Shown here: positions 1-12,583 of the stretch, one piece after another
Layout of the letters: each line of letters starts with the position of its first letter
How positions within the stretch are numbered: position 1 is the first letter of the stretch
Origin: Erigeron canadensis
Lineage: Eukaryota; Streptophyta; Magnoliopsida; Asterales; Asteraceae
Reading direction: 5' to 3'
NCBI RefSeq assembly: GCF_010389155.1
Contig: NC_057768.1
Span: 5,454,501 to 5,518,500 of the forward strand
DNA: 64,000 nt
The notes under the pieces: model-generated
Told to the model about the DNA's origin: nothing
The model's input: the letters and a program-made list of their open reading frames with translations, nothing else
The model's database searches: none
Made by a program: the position numbers and the translations under genes

Positions 1-304
1 TTACAATTTGTGCAACATAAGACTAGATCACTAGAACCTATTATGACATTCTGTTGATTAGTCACCTAAAAGACCATTTGGTAAATGCAATATCAATATG
101 GGTTTGGTTGGAAATTAAACAAGCAAACATTATATTATAATTGTTACATTTTTTTAATTATTAATCATTCACATTTTCCAGGTCAAAAAAATTGGTCAAA
201 TGTCAAAAAAATGTCACAACATAAACATATAAAAAAACAAAAGAAAATATAATTAAAAGTAAAATAAATTAGAAAAATTAAAATTAGGGAAATCAATCAA
301 GTAC

Positions 305-860
305 CTTTAGAGAAATTATTAGTGGCAGAAATGACTTCAGCATAACTAAATCTAATCAAAGTATGTGCAACAGGTGAAATACTTCTTTCCAATGACTCAA
401 TTCTTGTCCATTTTAGTTCTTGAGATCTTGTTGGTTCAATTAAACCATTATCCAAATTCACCATCAAAACAGTTGCAGATGAACTCATTGATTCAAGCTC
501 AACTTGTGAACATAAACTAAATCTAAAAGATGAATGAACAGAATGTGGTTCACCATTTGTTGTTGTTGTAACACACCCGCCAGACTCAGCAAGAAGCCAT
601 GCTTTATTGTTTTCCAAATTGTTCACCATTATTTTCTTTTTCATTTCATCTTTTTTGTACTTATTAGCAATTGTTGGAAAAAAACAAGCAAAACCAAAAT
701 CCCAAATCATTTTTTGCAAAAAGTTTTTAACTTTCATATTATGATGGTTTCTAATTTCTTCATTGTAATGATAGATTTCACCATCATCATCTTCAAGATT
801 TGAGATTGTGGATGTAATTGGAAGTGGGTTTTGTGTAGAAGTGATTTTGGAAACACCCAT
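305..860 (-). CDS. Receptor-like cytoplasmic kinase, first exon (gene continues past the left edge)
   Basis: About 185 codons from an ATG at 860, read leftward, ending in a good donor (AAAG|GTAC at 305/304). The exon ends with a segment of the form R-F-S-Y-A-E-V-x-x-A-T-N-N-F-S-K, which in plant RLK/Pelle kinases lies just before the glycine-rich ATP loop; the kinase domain itself would be encoded to the left of the window. The N-terminal part has no signal peptide or transmembrane segment that I can see, so a cytoplasmic kinase (RLCK) is inferred. It includes an acidic stretch near residues 22-27, a Lys-rich stretch near 70-80 and a conserved-looking block with E-L-K-W-x-R-I-x-S-L-E-R-S-I-S-P-V-A near residues 148-165. 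An in-frame TTG 15 bases upstream is not needed as a start. The subfamily is not resolved. Confidence 0.75.
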
Positions 861-1821
861 TTGGAATAAGGCCAAATCTTGATGATGGCAACACTAAAAA
901 CAATAAACTAAAAAGGGAGAAAAAGATGGGAAAAAGATATGAAGAACAAGTTGATTGCTTGGAAGTGGAGAAGAGAATATATATTTATTTTTCAACGGAA
1001 TATATAATACTTATAATAATGTGTATATATGTATATGTATTATAATGTAGGTGGTCTGTGAAAAAGATTAAATTAAGTGAATTAGTTGGGAGAAAAGGGT
1101 GTGTGTCACATATGTCTATATGTGTGTGTTATAGATGATGTTAGATAGATGGTCCCTTGAGATAGGTAAAAGAAAGAGAGATGGATGGGATAATTCATAC
1201 ATTCATTCATTAGACATAAAAGAAAGAGGAATAAAAGTGTGAAGGTTGAAGAAAGAGATTCTTTATGTTTATGGTTATTAAGACAAGCTACAACACACAC
1301 AAAGACAAAGACACAATTGTTTTTATTTTTGTTTTTTTATAAAGGTGATCCATAATGCATAGTGTATTATGATTACTACTCGTATTAATAATTTGATAAA
1401 TAAAACTTAATTTAATAAATACCAAGCATTTCTGCCTATAATTAGTAAAGTATGGTAATAATCATAATATATTTACTGTATTTATAAAGAAAACATTTAA
1501 AAGCAAGTTGTTATTCACCAATAAAACTTTCTACATTTGTATAAATAGATTTTTGAAGTAGTTATGGAAGTCTTAGGTTTCATCTAAGACATGAATGGTT
1601 TAAATTGCGCATACTCCTCAATTAAATGTTATTGTAATTTCTCGAATGCAACAACAATGCTTATTTGGGTATTGTTGTATGTTTTTTCTTGAACATATTT
1701 AATATGTTCTTTAGATTTATTGAAAGGAAAAAAAAATACACAAAAATCCTCTTTTCTAAACACCCGTAAGTTGTCAAGGGTGATTTTCAAGTGCGAGGCT
1801 TTTTCTAATATCTTCAATTTA
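861..1821. other. Kinase 5' flank and AT-rich spacer
   Basis: Upstream side of the minus-strand kinase exon. An AT-rich TATA-like stretch lies near 975-992, about 120 bases upstream of the ATG, with purine-rich leader between (in sense orientation a pyrimidine-rich leader). Beyond about 1020 I see only AT-rich sequence with short repeats and no coding signal. Confidence 0.35.
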
Positions 1822-2286
1822 GACCATTCGTAACCGTTTACCTATTTCACCTACATTTTGTCTTGCCACGTCAGTTTCTCCTTCTAATCTCTTTCACCTT
1901 TACTTTTTCCCTTAACCATTCACCTATCATTTGGACCCCAAACCTTGTCTAACTAATTTGTAAAATAGAATATATATTATATATAGTACAATATTATAAG
2001 CAAAAGGTACAAGTCATCTAACACCTTAGAAATAAACTTTGAAAGAAAAAGGGGACCACGTGTTTGTTGTTATCAACCTCTTTCTTTTTATCATCTGATT
2101 TCTCATCTATTCTCACTCTCTCTATAATATAAAATAATAATATATAAGAAAAGTATGATTTTTTCACCTCGGTGATCAGTTTAGCCGATGACTATTTCAC
2201 CGAGCTATCACCACAACCTCCATAACAGTTCACTAATAGAGTCAGCTTCTTTCATCTACATGTATCGCCAACCTTTAAGAATGGTC
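1822..2286. mobile_element. Tourist-like (PIF/Harbinger) MITE, TSD TTA
   Basis: The left end reads GACCATTCGTAACCG and the right end, reverse-complemented, reads GACCATTCTTAAAGG. The element is bordered by TTA on both sides (1819-1821 and 2287-2289), the 3-bp target duplication typical of PIF/Harbinger elements. It has no coding capacity. The inverted repeat is short and imperfect, so the family assignment rests mainly on the TSD. Confidence 0.55.
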
Positions 2287-2732
2287 TTAGGGATAGAAAG
2301 GTAAAAAGGTTAGAAACTTTACCATAGTAATTATAAATTTATTTATTTTCAACTTGCTTTTTTTTATGTATTTTAAATTTGAGCATAATGATTAGTGTAT
2401 TTATACAAAAGTTTTTTAATATAACAACAAATTTAAATATGTTATGATTTTACTTTGAGATATTCATGTTTAAAGAGAGTGATAATATCATTTAATCATT
2501 CATAATGATGTATGTTTAATGCAATTATATATATTTGTGTAACAAAATACATATAATTTGTTATGTATCGCTAAAAAATATTCTGTGAATATCATTGCCA
2601 TAAATTTAATGCACTTTATGTATGATGTTACTATATTAAACAAATTAAATTTAACTTCTGAATCTGGCCCATGTATGACAATTACATTGAATTTAACTTT
2701 TTAAGTAACATGATAAATTCTATATTAATAAA

Positions 2733-3527
2733 CTAGTGCTTAGGCCCATCCATTGGACGGGTAGGCTAAAAAAATTATAAATCTTATAATAATTGTGAAA
2801 TAAAAAGTGTATGACCAATATCACAACTTAATGAATATGAATTGAAAGCAAAAAAAATAAACATATGAAAAATAATTTCATATAAATATTGATTCTGTTT
2901 TACCCTTTTTTTTCAACTTTAGTTAAATAAAAAGAGAAACAAAAAGTGTGTGACCAATATCATAACTTAATTAATATGAAAGTTAAAGACGAAAAATATG
3001 AAAATTAACTCCACATAAATATTGATTCAAGTTACCCCTTTTTTTCAACTTTAGTTAAATATAAAGAGAAACAAAAAGTGTATGACCAATATTACAACTT
3101 AATCAATACGAAAGTTAAAAAAGAAACATATGAAAATTAACTCCATATAAATATTGATTCAAGTTTACCCTTTTTTTTCCAAGTTTAGTTAAATATAAAG
3201 AGAAACAAAAAGTGTATGACCAATATCACAACTTAATCAATACGAAATTTAAAAAAGAAACATATGAAAATTAACTCCATATAAATATTGATTCCATTTT
3301 TTCTTTTTTTTAATTTCAACTTTAGTTAAATATAAAGAGAAACAAATTAAAAGTAGAGTATATAATTTAAAAAATAGATAGCAATTCATCAAGAAAGATC
3401 ATCTCGAACAAATTTTGAAAAATATAAAAATAAATAGAAGATTAATTAGGTGAGAGTATTAGGCTAAAGGAGGGTGATTAGGGGTGCCAAATGTACCCCC
3501 AACCCCCTCTTTTAGTTATATTATAGA
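2733..3527 (-). mobile_element. Non-autonomous Helitron (copy A)
   Basis: Read on the minus strand it starts TCTATAATATAAC after an A at 3528. It ends with a hairpin (CCGTCC-AAT-GGATGG-like) followed by CTAG at 2736-2733 and a T at 2732: the A/T insertion site and TC...CTRR ends expected of Helitrons. The region inside the 5' end (GGGGG...ACATTTGGCACCCCTAATC) matches the 5' ends at 21536 and 24316. There is no TSD, as expected. The interior is almost entirely a ~133-bp minisatellite. Confidence 0.75.
2807..3345. repeat. ~133-bp minisatellite inside Helitron copy A, four units
   Basis: Units begin with GTGTATGACCAATATCACAA or close variants at 2807, 2946, 3078 and 3212, a spacing of 139, 132 and 134 bases. 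One unit of the same sequence, inverted, occurs in the Helitron at 21536-23409 (around 22330-22430), and part of one occurs at 49800-49862. The unit was therefore amplified only in this copy. Confidence 0.85.
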
Positions 3528-4128
3528 TATGATGAACAAAAATTCATAAAAATACCATGTCTCAAAATATTAAGTATTTAAATTAATACATAATGCTTTG
3601 TAAATAAAAAAGTATGCAAGTGTATATATTAGCTGTTTAAATTTATATTCATTTAAACTATGTTTTGCACTTTTTTTTTTCATCGAAGGCTAAGGAGTAA
3701 GGACCAATAAGAGTCTTTCGTATAAAATATTTTATATCCCCGAGTTATTTCAAAGTAGGAAAGAAAAAAATACAAAGGAAATGAAACAATAAATTAAAAA
3801 AAAAGAAGAAGAAGTTTGGTTTAAGAATATAATTGAGAAGTATGTAGATTTAAAACTTTTTCCATCCAAATTTTCTTTTCAAATATTGGTTGATCAAAAA
3901 GGAAAAACCTTCTAGGCTTTTGAAAATTACTGAGTTATCAATAAAGTTTATTTTATTAATATATAGTTGTATAGGTTTTAGGTCAAATAAAACAAATATT
4001 AAAGTAAAACGAATAAAATAATAGGTTTTTCTTCACTGAAAATCATCGTGCATCAATTTAACTATGATCTAAGGGTCAAGATCTTGTCTTATTTGTTTTA
4101 CTTTTATTACTTACTTTACAATACCCAA

Positions 4129-4164
<36 letters not shown>
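3528..4164. other. AT-rich spacer ending in a (TA)n run
   Basis: No gene or element ends recognised. Poly(A)/poly(T) stretches occur, and a (TA)n microsatellite at about 4132-4163 abuts the next Helitron. Confidence 0.4.
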
Positions 4165-4166
<2 letters not shown>

Positions 4167-4489
4167 AGCATGGTACCCGCGCAATGCGGCGGTGGTGGTG
4201 TAGAAGACGGTCTAGTGGTGGCGGTGATGGTACTGTTGGTAGTGGTGGCGGTGTCAAGTGGTGTAGGTTGATGTAATTGTGATAGTGAAAAGTTTTAGAA
4301 GATAAGGGTTTAAAGTGTTAAGTATTAAAATAAAGGTTTATGGTGTAAATTAATTATTAAGGGCAAAATTGGTAATTTATAAAACTTTTTTCATAGTGGG
4401 TTTTTATTAAGGGGCAATTTAGTAATTTCATATGTGACATATGAGTAACTATTTCTATTTTGAGAGGGGTGCATAATCTTTATATAGGA
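4165..4489 (-). mobile_element. Short Helitron with GC-rich 3' hairpin
   Basis: Minus strand: the 5' end is TCCTATATAAAG and the 3' end carries CCGCCGCATTGCGCGGGTA, whose GC-rich arms can form a hairpin, followed by CATGCTTG|T. CTTG replaces the canonical CTAG. The same 3' hairpin type recurs at 27571-27588. It sits in a (TA)n tract on both sides, consistent with A/T insertion. Only about 325 bp, non-coding, with a GTGGTGG-rich stretch. Confidence 0.55.
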
Positions 4490-5535
4490 GTATATATATA
4501 TATATATATATATATGAAGTATATATAACTATAAAATTGTATTTTTTTTTTTTGTCTTTCATTGTCTTTATTTTTAATCCGGAGAATTTAAATTTTTCTT
4601 ACTTTTTTTTCATATGATTTTATTTTTAACTTGGGAAATTAGCTTTTTATGTTTATAACCTCTTTTATTTTCTAACCCCCCCTCCCCCCTCCTTTTTTTT
4701 TCATATGCATTTTAAACACTATAAAAAAATTCCATTTCTTAACAAAGTGAGTGTGCGTGCATTGTGTATATGCACATTTTCTTATTGATGTTTATTGATG
4801 TTCGTAACCACTAATTCATAAATAATTCATTTCAAACTTTCGGATTAATGGATGTGGACGCAGTTTCACGGTGACTATGTTGAAAGAGTTTATAGATTAT
4901 GGTCCAACACTCCAATTATATCAAAATTAGGTCTTATGGAGGGAACATTAGATCATCTCTGATTCATTATTGAGTATTATAATGACACAATAATGGGATA
5001 GCCAACCACTACTAATGCATGGGGGAAGGGACATGGGGTCCATTTGATATGAGAGGAAAAGGGCCAGTTTGGAAGGTGCATGGTTTTCAGATTTGGGTGA
5101 TCATTATTTGTTAATGAATAATGCATATATGATATATCATTAGTATTAATTATTATTTTGTTAGCGTTTGTTATTCTACTCATCTTAGTTGATTAAACAT
5201 TATTGAGGTGCTATATAAACAGAAAATGGAGGCAAGGTATCAAAAATGGCTTTTCCTTAAAGCTTAGTTTATTAAACTATAGTAAATACACTGCATGATC
5301 CTATATATGAAAAAAATTAATCAAAAATATTGTTAAATTTTTTTACATATTTATAACTTTAAAAAAGTTTTAGTTTGTTTAATATTTCATAACAAATGCA
5401 AAAATTGTTATGTAATTTGTCTTTTTTTTTTTTAGTATTTTCATCTTCGTTATTAACTTTCAGGCTTTCAGCCAAAATCATCCCCGTAGTTTGTCGTTAA
5501 ATTAATACTTGCATTTTGCTACATGACATCTGCTT
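4490..5535. other. AT-rich spacer
   Basis: No supported gene. Contains a (TA)n run at about 4491-4514 and homopolymer T tracts. The open reading frame near 4977-5183 lacks any family resemblance. Confidence 0.35.
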
Positions 5536-5915
5536 ACGAGTTACTATTCGTCCATGTCACGCCCTATACCACTATTCGGGTTTTACCACATCGCATTTTT
5601 TTCGGATTTTTTATTACGGGTTATTTTTTGGTTTTTTCTTTTTACATTACTTTTTCTTTTGAGTCATTCAATCTTTTTGTGGCACACCCCATACGATTAC
5701 TTGCATTTTTTTACTTCGCATCCACTGCGAGTTACTATTTGTCCACATAACGACCCGTACCACTATTTTGGTTTTGCCACCTCGCATCCTTTTCGGTTTT
5801 TTATTAAAGGTTTCTTTTTGATTTTTTCACACTTTTTTTTTCCTTTTGAGTCATTCAACCTTTTTGTGCCACACCCCAAACCATTACTTGCATTTTACTA
5901 CATCGCATACGCTTT
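5536..5915. repeat. Two-copy tandem repeat, unit ~191 bp
   Basis: The stretch starting ACGAGTTACTATTCGTCCA at 5536 is repeated from 5727 as GCGAGTTACTATTTGTCCA. Both copies keep the blocks with GTACCACTATT, TTTTGAGTCATTCAA and CACACCCCA. A degenerate third start is visible near 5957. Overlapping reading frames here are an effect of the T-rich repeat. Confidence 0.75.
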
Positions 5916-5929
5916 AATTTTGAAGTAAT

Positions 5930-7526
5930 ATATTGATTTTTTGCAATATCATATCTCATTCGGGTTCCTACTACGGCTTACTATTTGCTTTCTTGAACAC
6001 TTTTAAACAAACATATATACTTAGAACTATTTTTAATTAAATGGTTGAAGGTTCGACGCAAATATATTAAAATAACGTAACTATTTCAATATTTCAATAA
6101 GACAATTGAGACACCGTAATGTAGGGTCCAAAATTTTATAGTTCAAATTAATAATACTTTTGATATACGTACGTACGACCAATTACAGGATTCAAATAAC
6201 ATAATATGTAAGTAGACGAATAGAAACTATTAAATCCAATAACAATCATTTTATCCGGATAAAATAATTAACCAGTAATATTGATACGTCAAACCTCATT
6301 ATATATTAATTAATTAATTAAGGTTTTCAATAATGAGAAAAATATATATGGAAATATGTAGTTTGGTGACCAGCAAAAGCCACCGGCCACCTTTGGAACA
6401 CCTAACTACCAATCTTGACAACCTATCTTGGCTCCATCTTGTTTAGTTCAGAGCCTCTAATTAAGTCTCTAACTAGCTACTTCCCCTCTCAATACATCGA
6501 ACTTCAAGTCTTTAATAATCGACTCGGCTAATGTTCCTAGCTTAGCTTGGCTTGGCTTGGCTTGGCTTGGCTTGGCTAGGCTAATTAATATCCTATGTTA
6601 AGTTAATTGGCACTTTCAATTATTATTGCATATTGTTGGTTGCATTGTTGGTTTTCAAGTTAAAGAAAAGTGGGATTATATATGTTGCGGAGACCAATTG
6701 GGGCTTTGAAATTATATTGTTTATTTAATTACTAGCAACTTGAGAGATAGAGACAATTGGATCCATACGAGTGCATGTTAGTTAGTAATAAAAATTAAAG
6801 ATTAACACATGCCATAAAATTAGGAGATAATTTTAGTTTATTTTAGTTTTTGGGAACAGAAAAAAGGGTATGATGCTTCCAAATAAAGCTTGGATTTTTT
6901 TATCTTGTCGAGGGCATGCAAATGTATTCAAGAACTAGAAGTGTGTTACGTTATAAAGTGACAAAATAAGTTTCCAACTTGTGTTGGTTGTATCGGTTAT
7001 TCCTTTCAATTAAGCGCATATTTTTTTAGAATATATAACTGTACAAATAAATGTTACAAGAGGTGTAACAAGATATTATTAATTTTAGTTTTTTTAGATT
7101 TTCCGACTAATAATACACTTGGCAATAAACTTTGCAAACCGCCGTTTTTCTCCTTTATTTACAACGTAATTTAATTAGTTGCATATATCAGTATTTTTCA
7201 AATCAAGACTGTTTGACTATATATGACCCTAACTTATACACAAGAGCAGTCTAATTGATCCGAGTTTCACTAAACCAAGCATCACAATTTTTGGGTGAAA
7301 TATATATACTGAACACATTTGCATTAAAATCAAATTACATGCTACAATTATAATTAACTTGAATAAAGTAATTATAACATAGTTTGTAACTAATCTTTAT
7401 ATGTATATATTGGTTATATATAAATAAAATACAAAATTATTTAGAATCGGAATAAGTACCAATATAAATATACTAACATCCGATAATGAATCTGATATAT
7501 GTAGCATTTGACATTTTTTTTTTTTT
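5930..7526. other. Spacer with a (CTTGG)n microsatellite
   Basis: No gene recognised in 1.6 kb. A pentanucleotide array of CTTGG, about six units, runs at about 6546-6576. (TTAA)n occurs near 6306-6321. The rest is AT-rich. Confidence 0.4.
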
Positions 7527-10500
7527 GGATAATACCGGAGTGTAACCAATTATGACCAAAAGTTTATGTAATGCAACCAACTACTCGACAAGCTATGTAG
7601 TGTAACCACCTTTGCTTTTTGGGTTATGGCATGTAAGCTACCGGCTACTTCAAGTTTCCATCCGGTTAAGCCAAAAATAAACTTAGGGATAATGGCACTG
7701 GAGTGTAAAAACTATGACTAAAAGGTTATGTAATGTAACCAACTATGAGCAAAGGGTTATGTAATGTAACCAACTACTCGACTAGCTATGTAGTGTAACC
7801 AACTTTGTAATTCCACTAACAAAAATAAAGTTATAGAATTTTTAATTTCTTTTGCTTCGTTTATCTTCTTCATTTCATCACAGGGACTATGGAACACAAC
7901 CCAATAAGAATTTAAACCCAAATATATTAACCCACCCGATTTACCATATCAGCATCAATCAATATATCTTCTTCTATCTTTCACTATATATCTATATCTA
8001 TATAAATTTCTCCTTCGCCGTCGTAGACAAATGGTTTCACCACGCCGATTCGTAGAAAAGATGTAACACCCCGCTAAAGCGGAATATACGGGATGCACAG
8101 ACAAGTACAAATGCACACAGTACAAGTTCAACACAACCATTAAGATTAATCAAAGATCAAGAGAACAAGGTCATTATAGATTATAATTAAATCTAGGACA
8201 GAAGTACAAGTGTTATAACAGAATATGACTGAATCAGAACAGTCAACTTCATAGGACAGAGCAGTTGTCTCAAAGAACAGAATTTGAACTGGAATAGCAA
8301 TAAGGCCTTCGTAGCTCCTGAACTTGTACGCACGAACCATCACCAAAAGGATGAGCTTAGAACGGAAGACTCTTATGCTAAGATCTAGAACCTAGCCTGA
8401 AAAGCATGTAAGTTCAAAGGTTAACTACGAAAGTAGTTGGTGAGATTCACATAAAGTACTTTATAAATATACATAAGTCTGATATGTATAAAAGTCTAGT
8501 CAAAAGTCTGTACGCCTGTCAAAATATACCTTGCTGTAATAATAATAGTTTAAAGTCTGTAATGTACTTAATATGTATGTCTATTATTACTGCTAATCCG
8601 CTTGGCCATAACGAGCTATGATAATTCAGGGAACTCATGTAATCAGATAGTATATAAGTACGAACTAGGTCAGAACCGGTGACCAGAGCATGTGATCAGA
8701 ACAGGTGATCAATAAGACTAGGTAATATGCATTCTCCTGTCCTGAGGAGAATCAGGATGGGCCTACCCTAACAGCGCTGTCCATATACCTACGGTCCATT
8801 CCCAGAACTGGTGGGAGATGAATTGATAGCAGTAAGTCTTAGGCCTCATACATAAAATAAGTACATAACAGTATGTATTCAAGATCCTACCCATTCAAGA
8901 TCTAGAAAACACATTAAGAAAATAAGTATCGTAACATAAATAGTCTGTCTGTACGTAAATAGCTTGTCTGTCTCAAGATAGTACGTAGTACAGTCAAGAA
9001 AATATATATATATATATATATAAGTCTGTATATATATATATATATATGTACAAGATAGTTTTCATGCTTTTCAGTCCCCGATAAAGAACTTTAAAAATGT
9101 ACGAAAGGGGGAATAAGTGAACTCACAGTGATCTGGTACAAAATAGAGAACTAGTACAGTGAACAAGTACAAAGATAGATAAGTATATCTATCGAGATCC
9201 AATTACGCCTTGTCGAACTCCTATGCACATAATAACCATATAGAAGTACATATATTAGTCTAAGTGATTATTCAAATCACAAATGTCCTTGATGAACTGA
9301 TGATTTGGTCCTTTGAACGTTTTGACTCAAAATAGTTTTAACTGAACTTTACGTACATGGACTGAATGAAGGTGAGCCCTAAATCTTGTTTGAACTGAAC
9401 TGAACGAACTTAGACCTTAAGTTCGTTTTGACTGAACCTTACGAATTTAACCACTAAATTCGTATGAACTAACCCTAAGTGCTTTGAACCGTACGAACTT
9501 AACTGTTATCTTCGCACGAACTGTTAGACGAAGTTGACTCTATTTTCGCATGAACCCCTTAAACGAATTTGTCTTTTATATTCGTATGATCTGAACTGGT
9601 ACGAAAATGGCCCCTAAATTCGCAAGCACTATTAAGTTCGTTTAATGACAGTAACATTTGAAATTTCATTTATGAAAACGAATTTAAAATTCGTTTGGAG
9701 AGAAACGAACATTATTTTCGTTGGAAGATACTTAGACTGAACTTCGGGTGAGGGAAAAAGGGTTTATAAATTCGTTACAATGGAAAACGATCATTAAGTT
9801 CGTTTGGGCTCAATATTGAACGAAGTTATTTGTTAAATTCGTATGACATGGATCTAAACTTAAGCTAATTTCGTTTTGAACAAGATAATTTCGTTTGATG
9901 TTGCAGGCATACGAACATAAGACTGAACTTAACAAAAATCACGGGTTTTGAAGATTAAGGCATGTTACGACCCAAATTTGATCACCAAACAGTTACTAGA
10001 CTTATTTAAACATAAACCCATTCATTTTTAACACGATTTTGACGTCAAAACGACCAAATCATCAAGAACACAAGTCTAAAAAGTTTATTTTTAATTTCAT
10101 CAAAAACATAAGATTTGTGGTTGTTACCTCAAAACTGATTACAGAAACACGTTTTGATGATTACAAGGAAGCTAAGGATATCAATGATTTCACCCAAACC
10201 AACCAAAATCAGGAGATGAATTTAGTGTGTGTTTTAAAGTGTGGGGAGTGTGTGAAGAGAGGTAGGAGATGATGAATAGTAAACTTTTAGGGTTTTACAC
10301 TTTCTATTTATACCTTACCATAAAAAAAATGAGATTTCACAACTACAAGGACCATTTTGCAATTAATTTGGCTGAACTCTTTTATGAACTTTTAACATTT
10401 ACGAACCAAACATATTATATTACTGCACGTAATCACGAACTCGTCGTACAATATTAATATTTAGATCAATTTGAAGTTCACATAAGCACATAATGAACAT

Positions 10501-11112
10501 CTAAAGTACGTCTATAACTCATATAAATTAGACTGTCTGGCCGATCTAGTGGCATAGGTACGTTTTTAAGAACTTAAATAGAACATTTCTGAGACGGTTG
10601 TTACAAAAGAGAGGTCGCTTGTTACCGGAATCTTCAAAATCAAAACCGTCACCACCACGATCAATGTGGTGTATTTTATAGAGAAAAGAGGTATATATAT
10701 ATACATATAAATATAATTGTTTATATATAAATAATTAGTAAATATATATTCTTAATATATGTGACACGTGACCCCTTTTTTTAATTAAAAAAGAATAAAA
10801 ATGAAAGTGGTAACCGACAACTTGTTTCCCATCCGGTTGCTTACATTACATAACCCAACAAACAAAGGTGGTTACACTATATAGCTAGTCGAGTAGCTGG
10901 TTACATTACATAACCTTTTGGTCATAGTTGGTTACACTCCGGTGCCATTATCCCATAAAAATAAAGGTGGTAACCGACAACTTGTTTTGTATCCGGTTGT
11001 TTAGATTGCATAACTCAAAAAACAAAGTTGGTTACACTACATAGTTAGTCGAGTAGTTGGTTACATTAAATAACCTTTTGGTCATAGTTCGTTACACTCA
11101 CGTGCCATTATT
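7527..11112. mobile_element. MULE-type element with doubled long inverted termini, interrupted by a solo LTR
   Basis: The left terminus GGATAATACCGGAGTGTAAC (7527) is matched in inverted orientation at the right end (to 11112, where the last two bases are changed). The inverted repeats carry blocks such as AACCAACTACTCGACTAGCTA. Each end holds the terminal block twice: 7527-7680 and 7687-7820 on the left, 10800-10954 and 10962-11112 on the right; the inner pair begins GGGATAATGGCAC. Without the nested LTR and its TSD the element is about 1.04 kb and non-coding. Flanks are poly(T), so a 9-bp TSD cannot be judged. Long inverted repeats point to a Mutator-like element; this is an inference from structure. 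Confidence 0.65.
8062..10605 (-). mobile_element. Solo LTR, 2544 bp, perfect 5-bp TSD AAAGA
   Basis: Starts TGTAACACCCCG at 8062 and ends GGTTGTTACA at 10605, so both strands begin TGTAACAMC. AAAGA lies on both sides (8057-8061 and 10606-10610). There is no internal domain and no second LTR, so this is a solo LTR left by LTR-LTR recombination. A TATA box (TATAAATAG) reading leftward near 10313-10303 suggests minus-strand sense. The length and TGTAAC start fit large Gypsy-type LTRs. From about 9280 to 9960 it is packed with short ACGAA/TTCGT motifs. (TA)n runs occur at about 9003-9049. Confidence 0.88.
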
Positions 11113-11632
11113 TTTTTTTATTTTTTTGGAAAGATAGCAACTAAATTAACATAGATACACCGTTAACCCATATGTTTCCATTATCATGTGATAGCTTACA
11201 CCAAAATCAATTTCAAGTGAGGTAACATTAATACACATGGAAGTATGGAACAAAATAATGCCTTGGCATGTGAAGTTTATTGACCGCCTGACCGGTACCC
11301 ATTAACCATTGCTATAGACACACCTTGGTTAGACAATTGCCAATATCACATGTATTGTACTCCTATCGAAGAATAAAATATTACATACATACATAACTAC
11401 ACATCTACACACATACACAATTTTTATTTATTTTCGTTTTTCCGTTATAGAATAGTTAGTAATTAGTACGAGTAATAGTTTAATATACTATTATTTCAAA
11501 GCTCATTCTAATTATATATAAGCCAAGTTGATATCACCAACTATTATCACTAAATAGTTAGACAAAATCTTATAATAAAATCATTTACTATAATGTTAGT
11601 GATAAACTCACAATTTTTTTTATATATATACA
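11113..11632. other. Spacer
   Basis: No gene or delimitable element seen in about 520 bp of AT-rich sequence. Confidence 0.35.
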
Positions 11633-11905
11633 GGGATAAGTACCTAGGAATGTAATGAACTATGCACAAATGTTTATGTTGTGTAATGAACTACATAGAT
11701 GTTTATTGTATGTAATGAACTTTTAAATCTAGGTTATTGGATGTATTCGACCAATCAAAAGCGTATAAGTGGCAGCTTAGATAGTTGCCACATATACCCA
11801 GGTACATTCAATAACCAAGATTTGAAAGTTCATTACATACAATAAACATCTAGGTAGTTCATTAACATTCATGCATAGTTTATTACACTATCAGGTACTT
11901 ATCCC
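11633..11905. mobile_element. MULE-family MITE, GGGATAAG termini
   Basis: 273 bp with long imperfect inverted repeats: starts GGGATAAGTACCTAGGAATG and ends CAGGTACTTATCCC. Flanks are ATATATACA (left) and ATATATATA (right), 8 of 9 matching, consistent with a 9-bp MULE TSD but in AT-repeat DNA. The ends match those of the element at 60851-61941. Confidence 0.75.
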
Positions 11906-12583
11906 ATATATATATAAGTGTATTATATACTTATACAGTATGCATTATATATTTATCCAATACAATAACTATATGATATGCGTATATTGTCATATGGATA
12001 ATAAGTATTGTGGGTTTATCACTTCTTTTCTGTAATAATAAGAAGCACATAGACTAGAATTGGTAGATGAATAGATGATATATCTATCATATGTTGGTTA
12101 GTTGATGTCGACTGTTAATAAAAGTATACTTTTTCAACAAATTTTTAAAAAACGATAGATGAAAAAGAATTTCACGATGAAAATGAAAGTGGACATGGTG
12201 GCACGTGGATTTAACATATATATGTAGCAAAGTACATAAAAAATCCATGTGGTTTACAAGAAATTTTAAAAAGTAATTTTCATATTTTTTTAAAAATGTA
12301 CTTGTTTGCTCCCTCCATAACAATTTAATTGTAGCTACCATCTCCGTAACAACTTAACTGCAGACAACTAACTTCAGTTAGCTGCAGGGACGATTTTTGA
12401 TTAATACATGTGATCTAATACAAATGACTTTGGATACCTATAGAAATAGTGAAATGATATATATACCAGTTTTTTTTTATTTATTTATCATAATAGTTGA
12501 CTGTATTCAATAATGCCTAAATATAATAAATAATAAATATATCAAGAAAATGATGATACTCGTATAAATATAACTCCTTCAGA
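11906..12583. other. Spacer
   Basis: AT-rich. A frame at 12087-12341 on the minus strand has no recognisable domain and is not called. Confidence 0.35.

Noticed and set aside
5523..5928. Overlapping open frames with many Phe/Tyr residues
   Set aside because: They follow the T-rich two-copy tandem repeat and shift frame with it; no coding signal.
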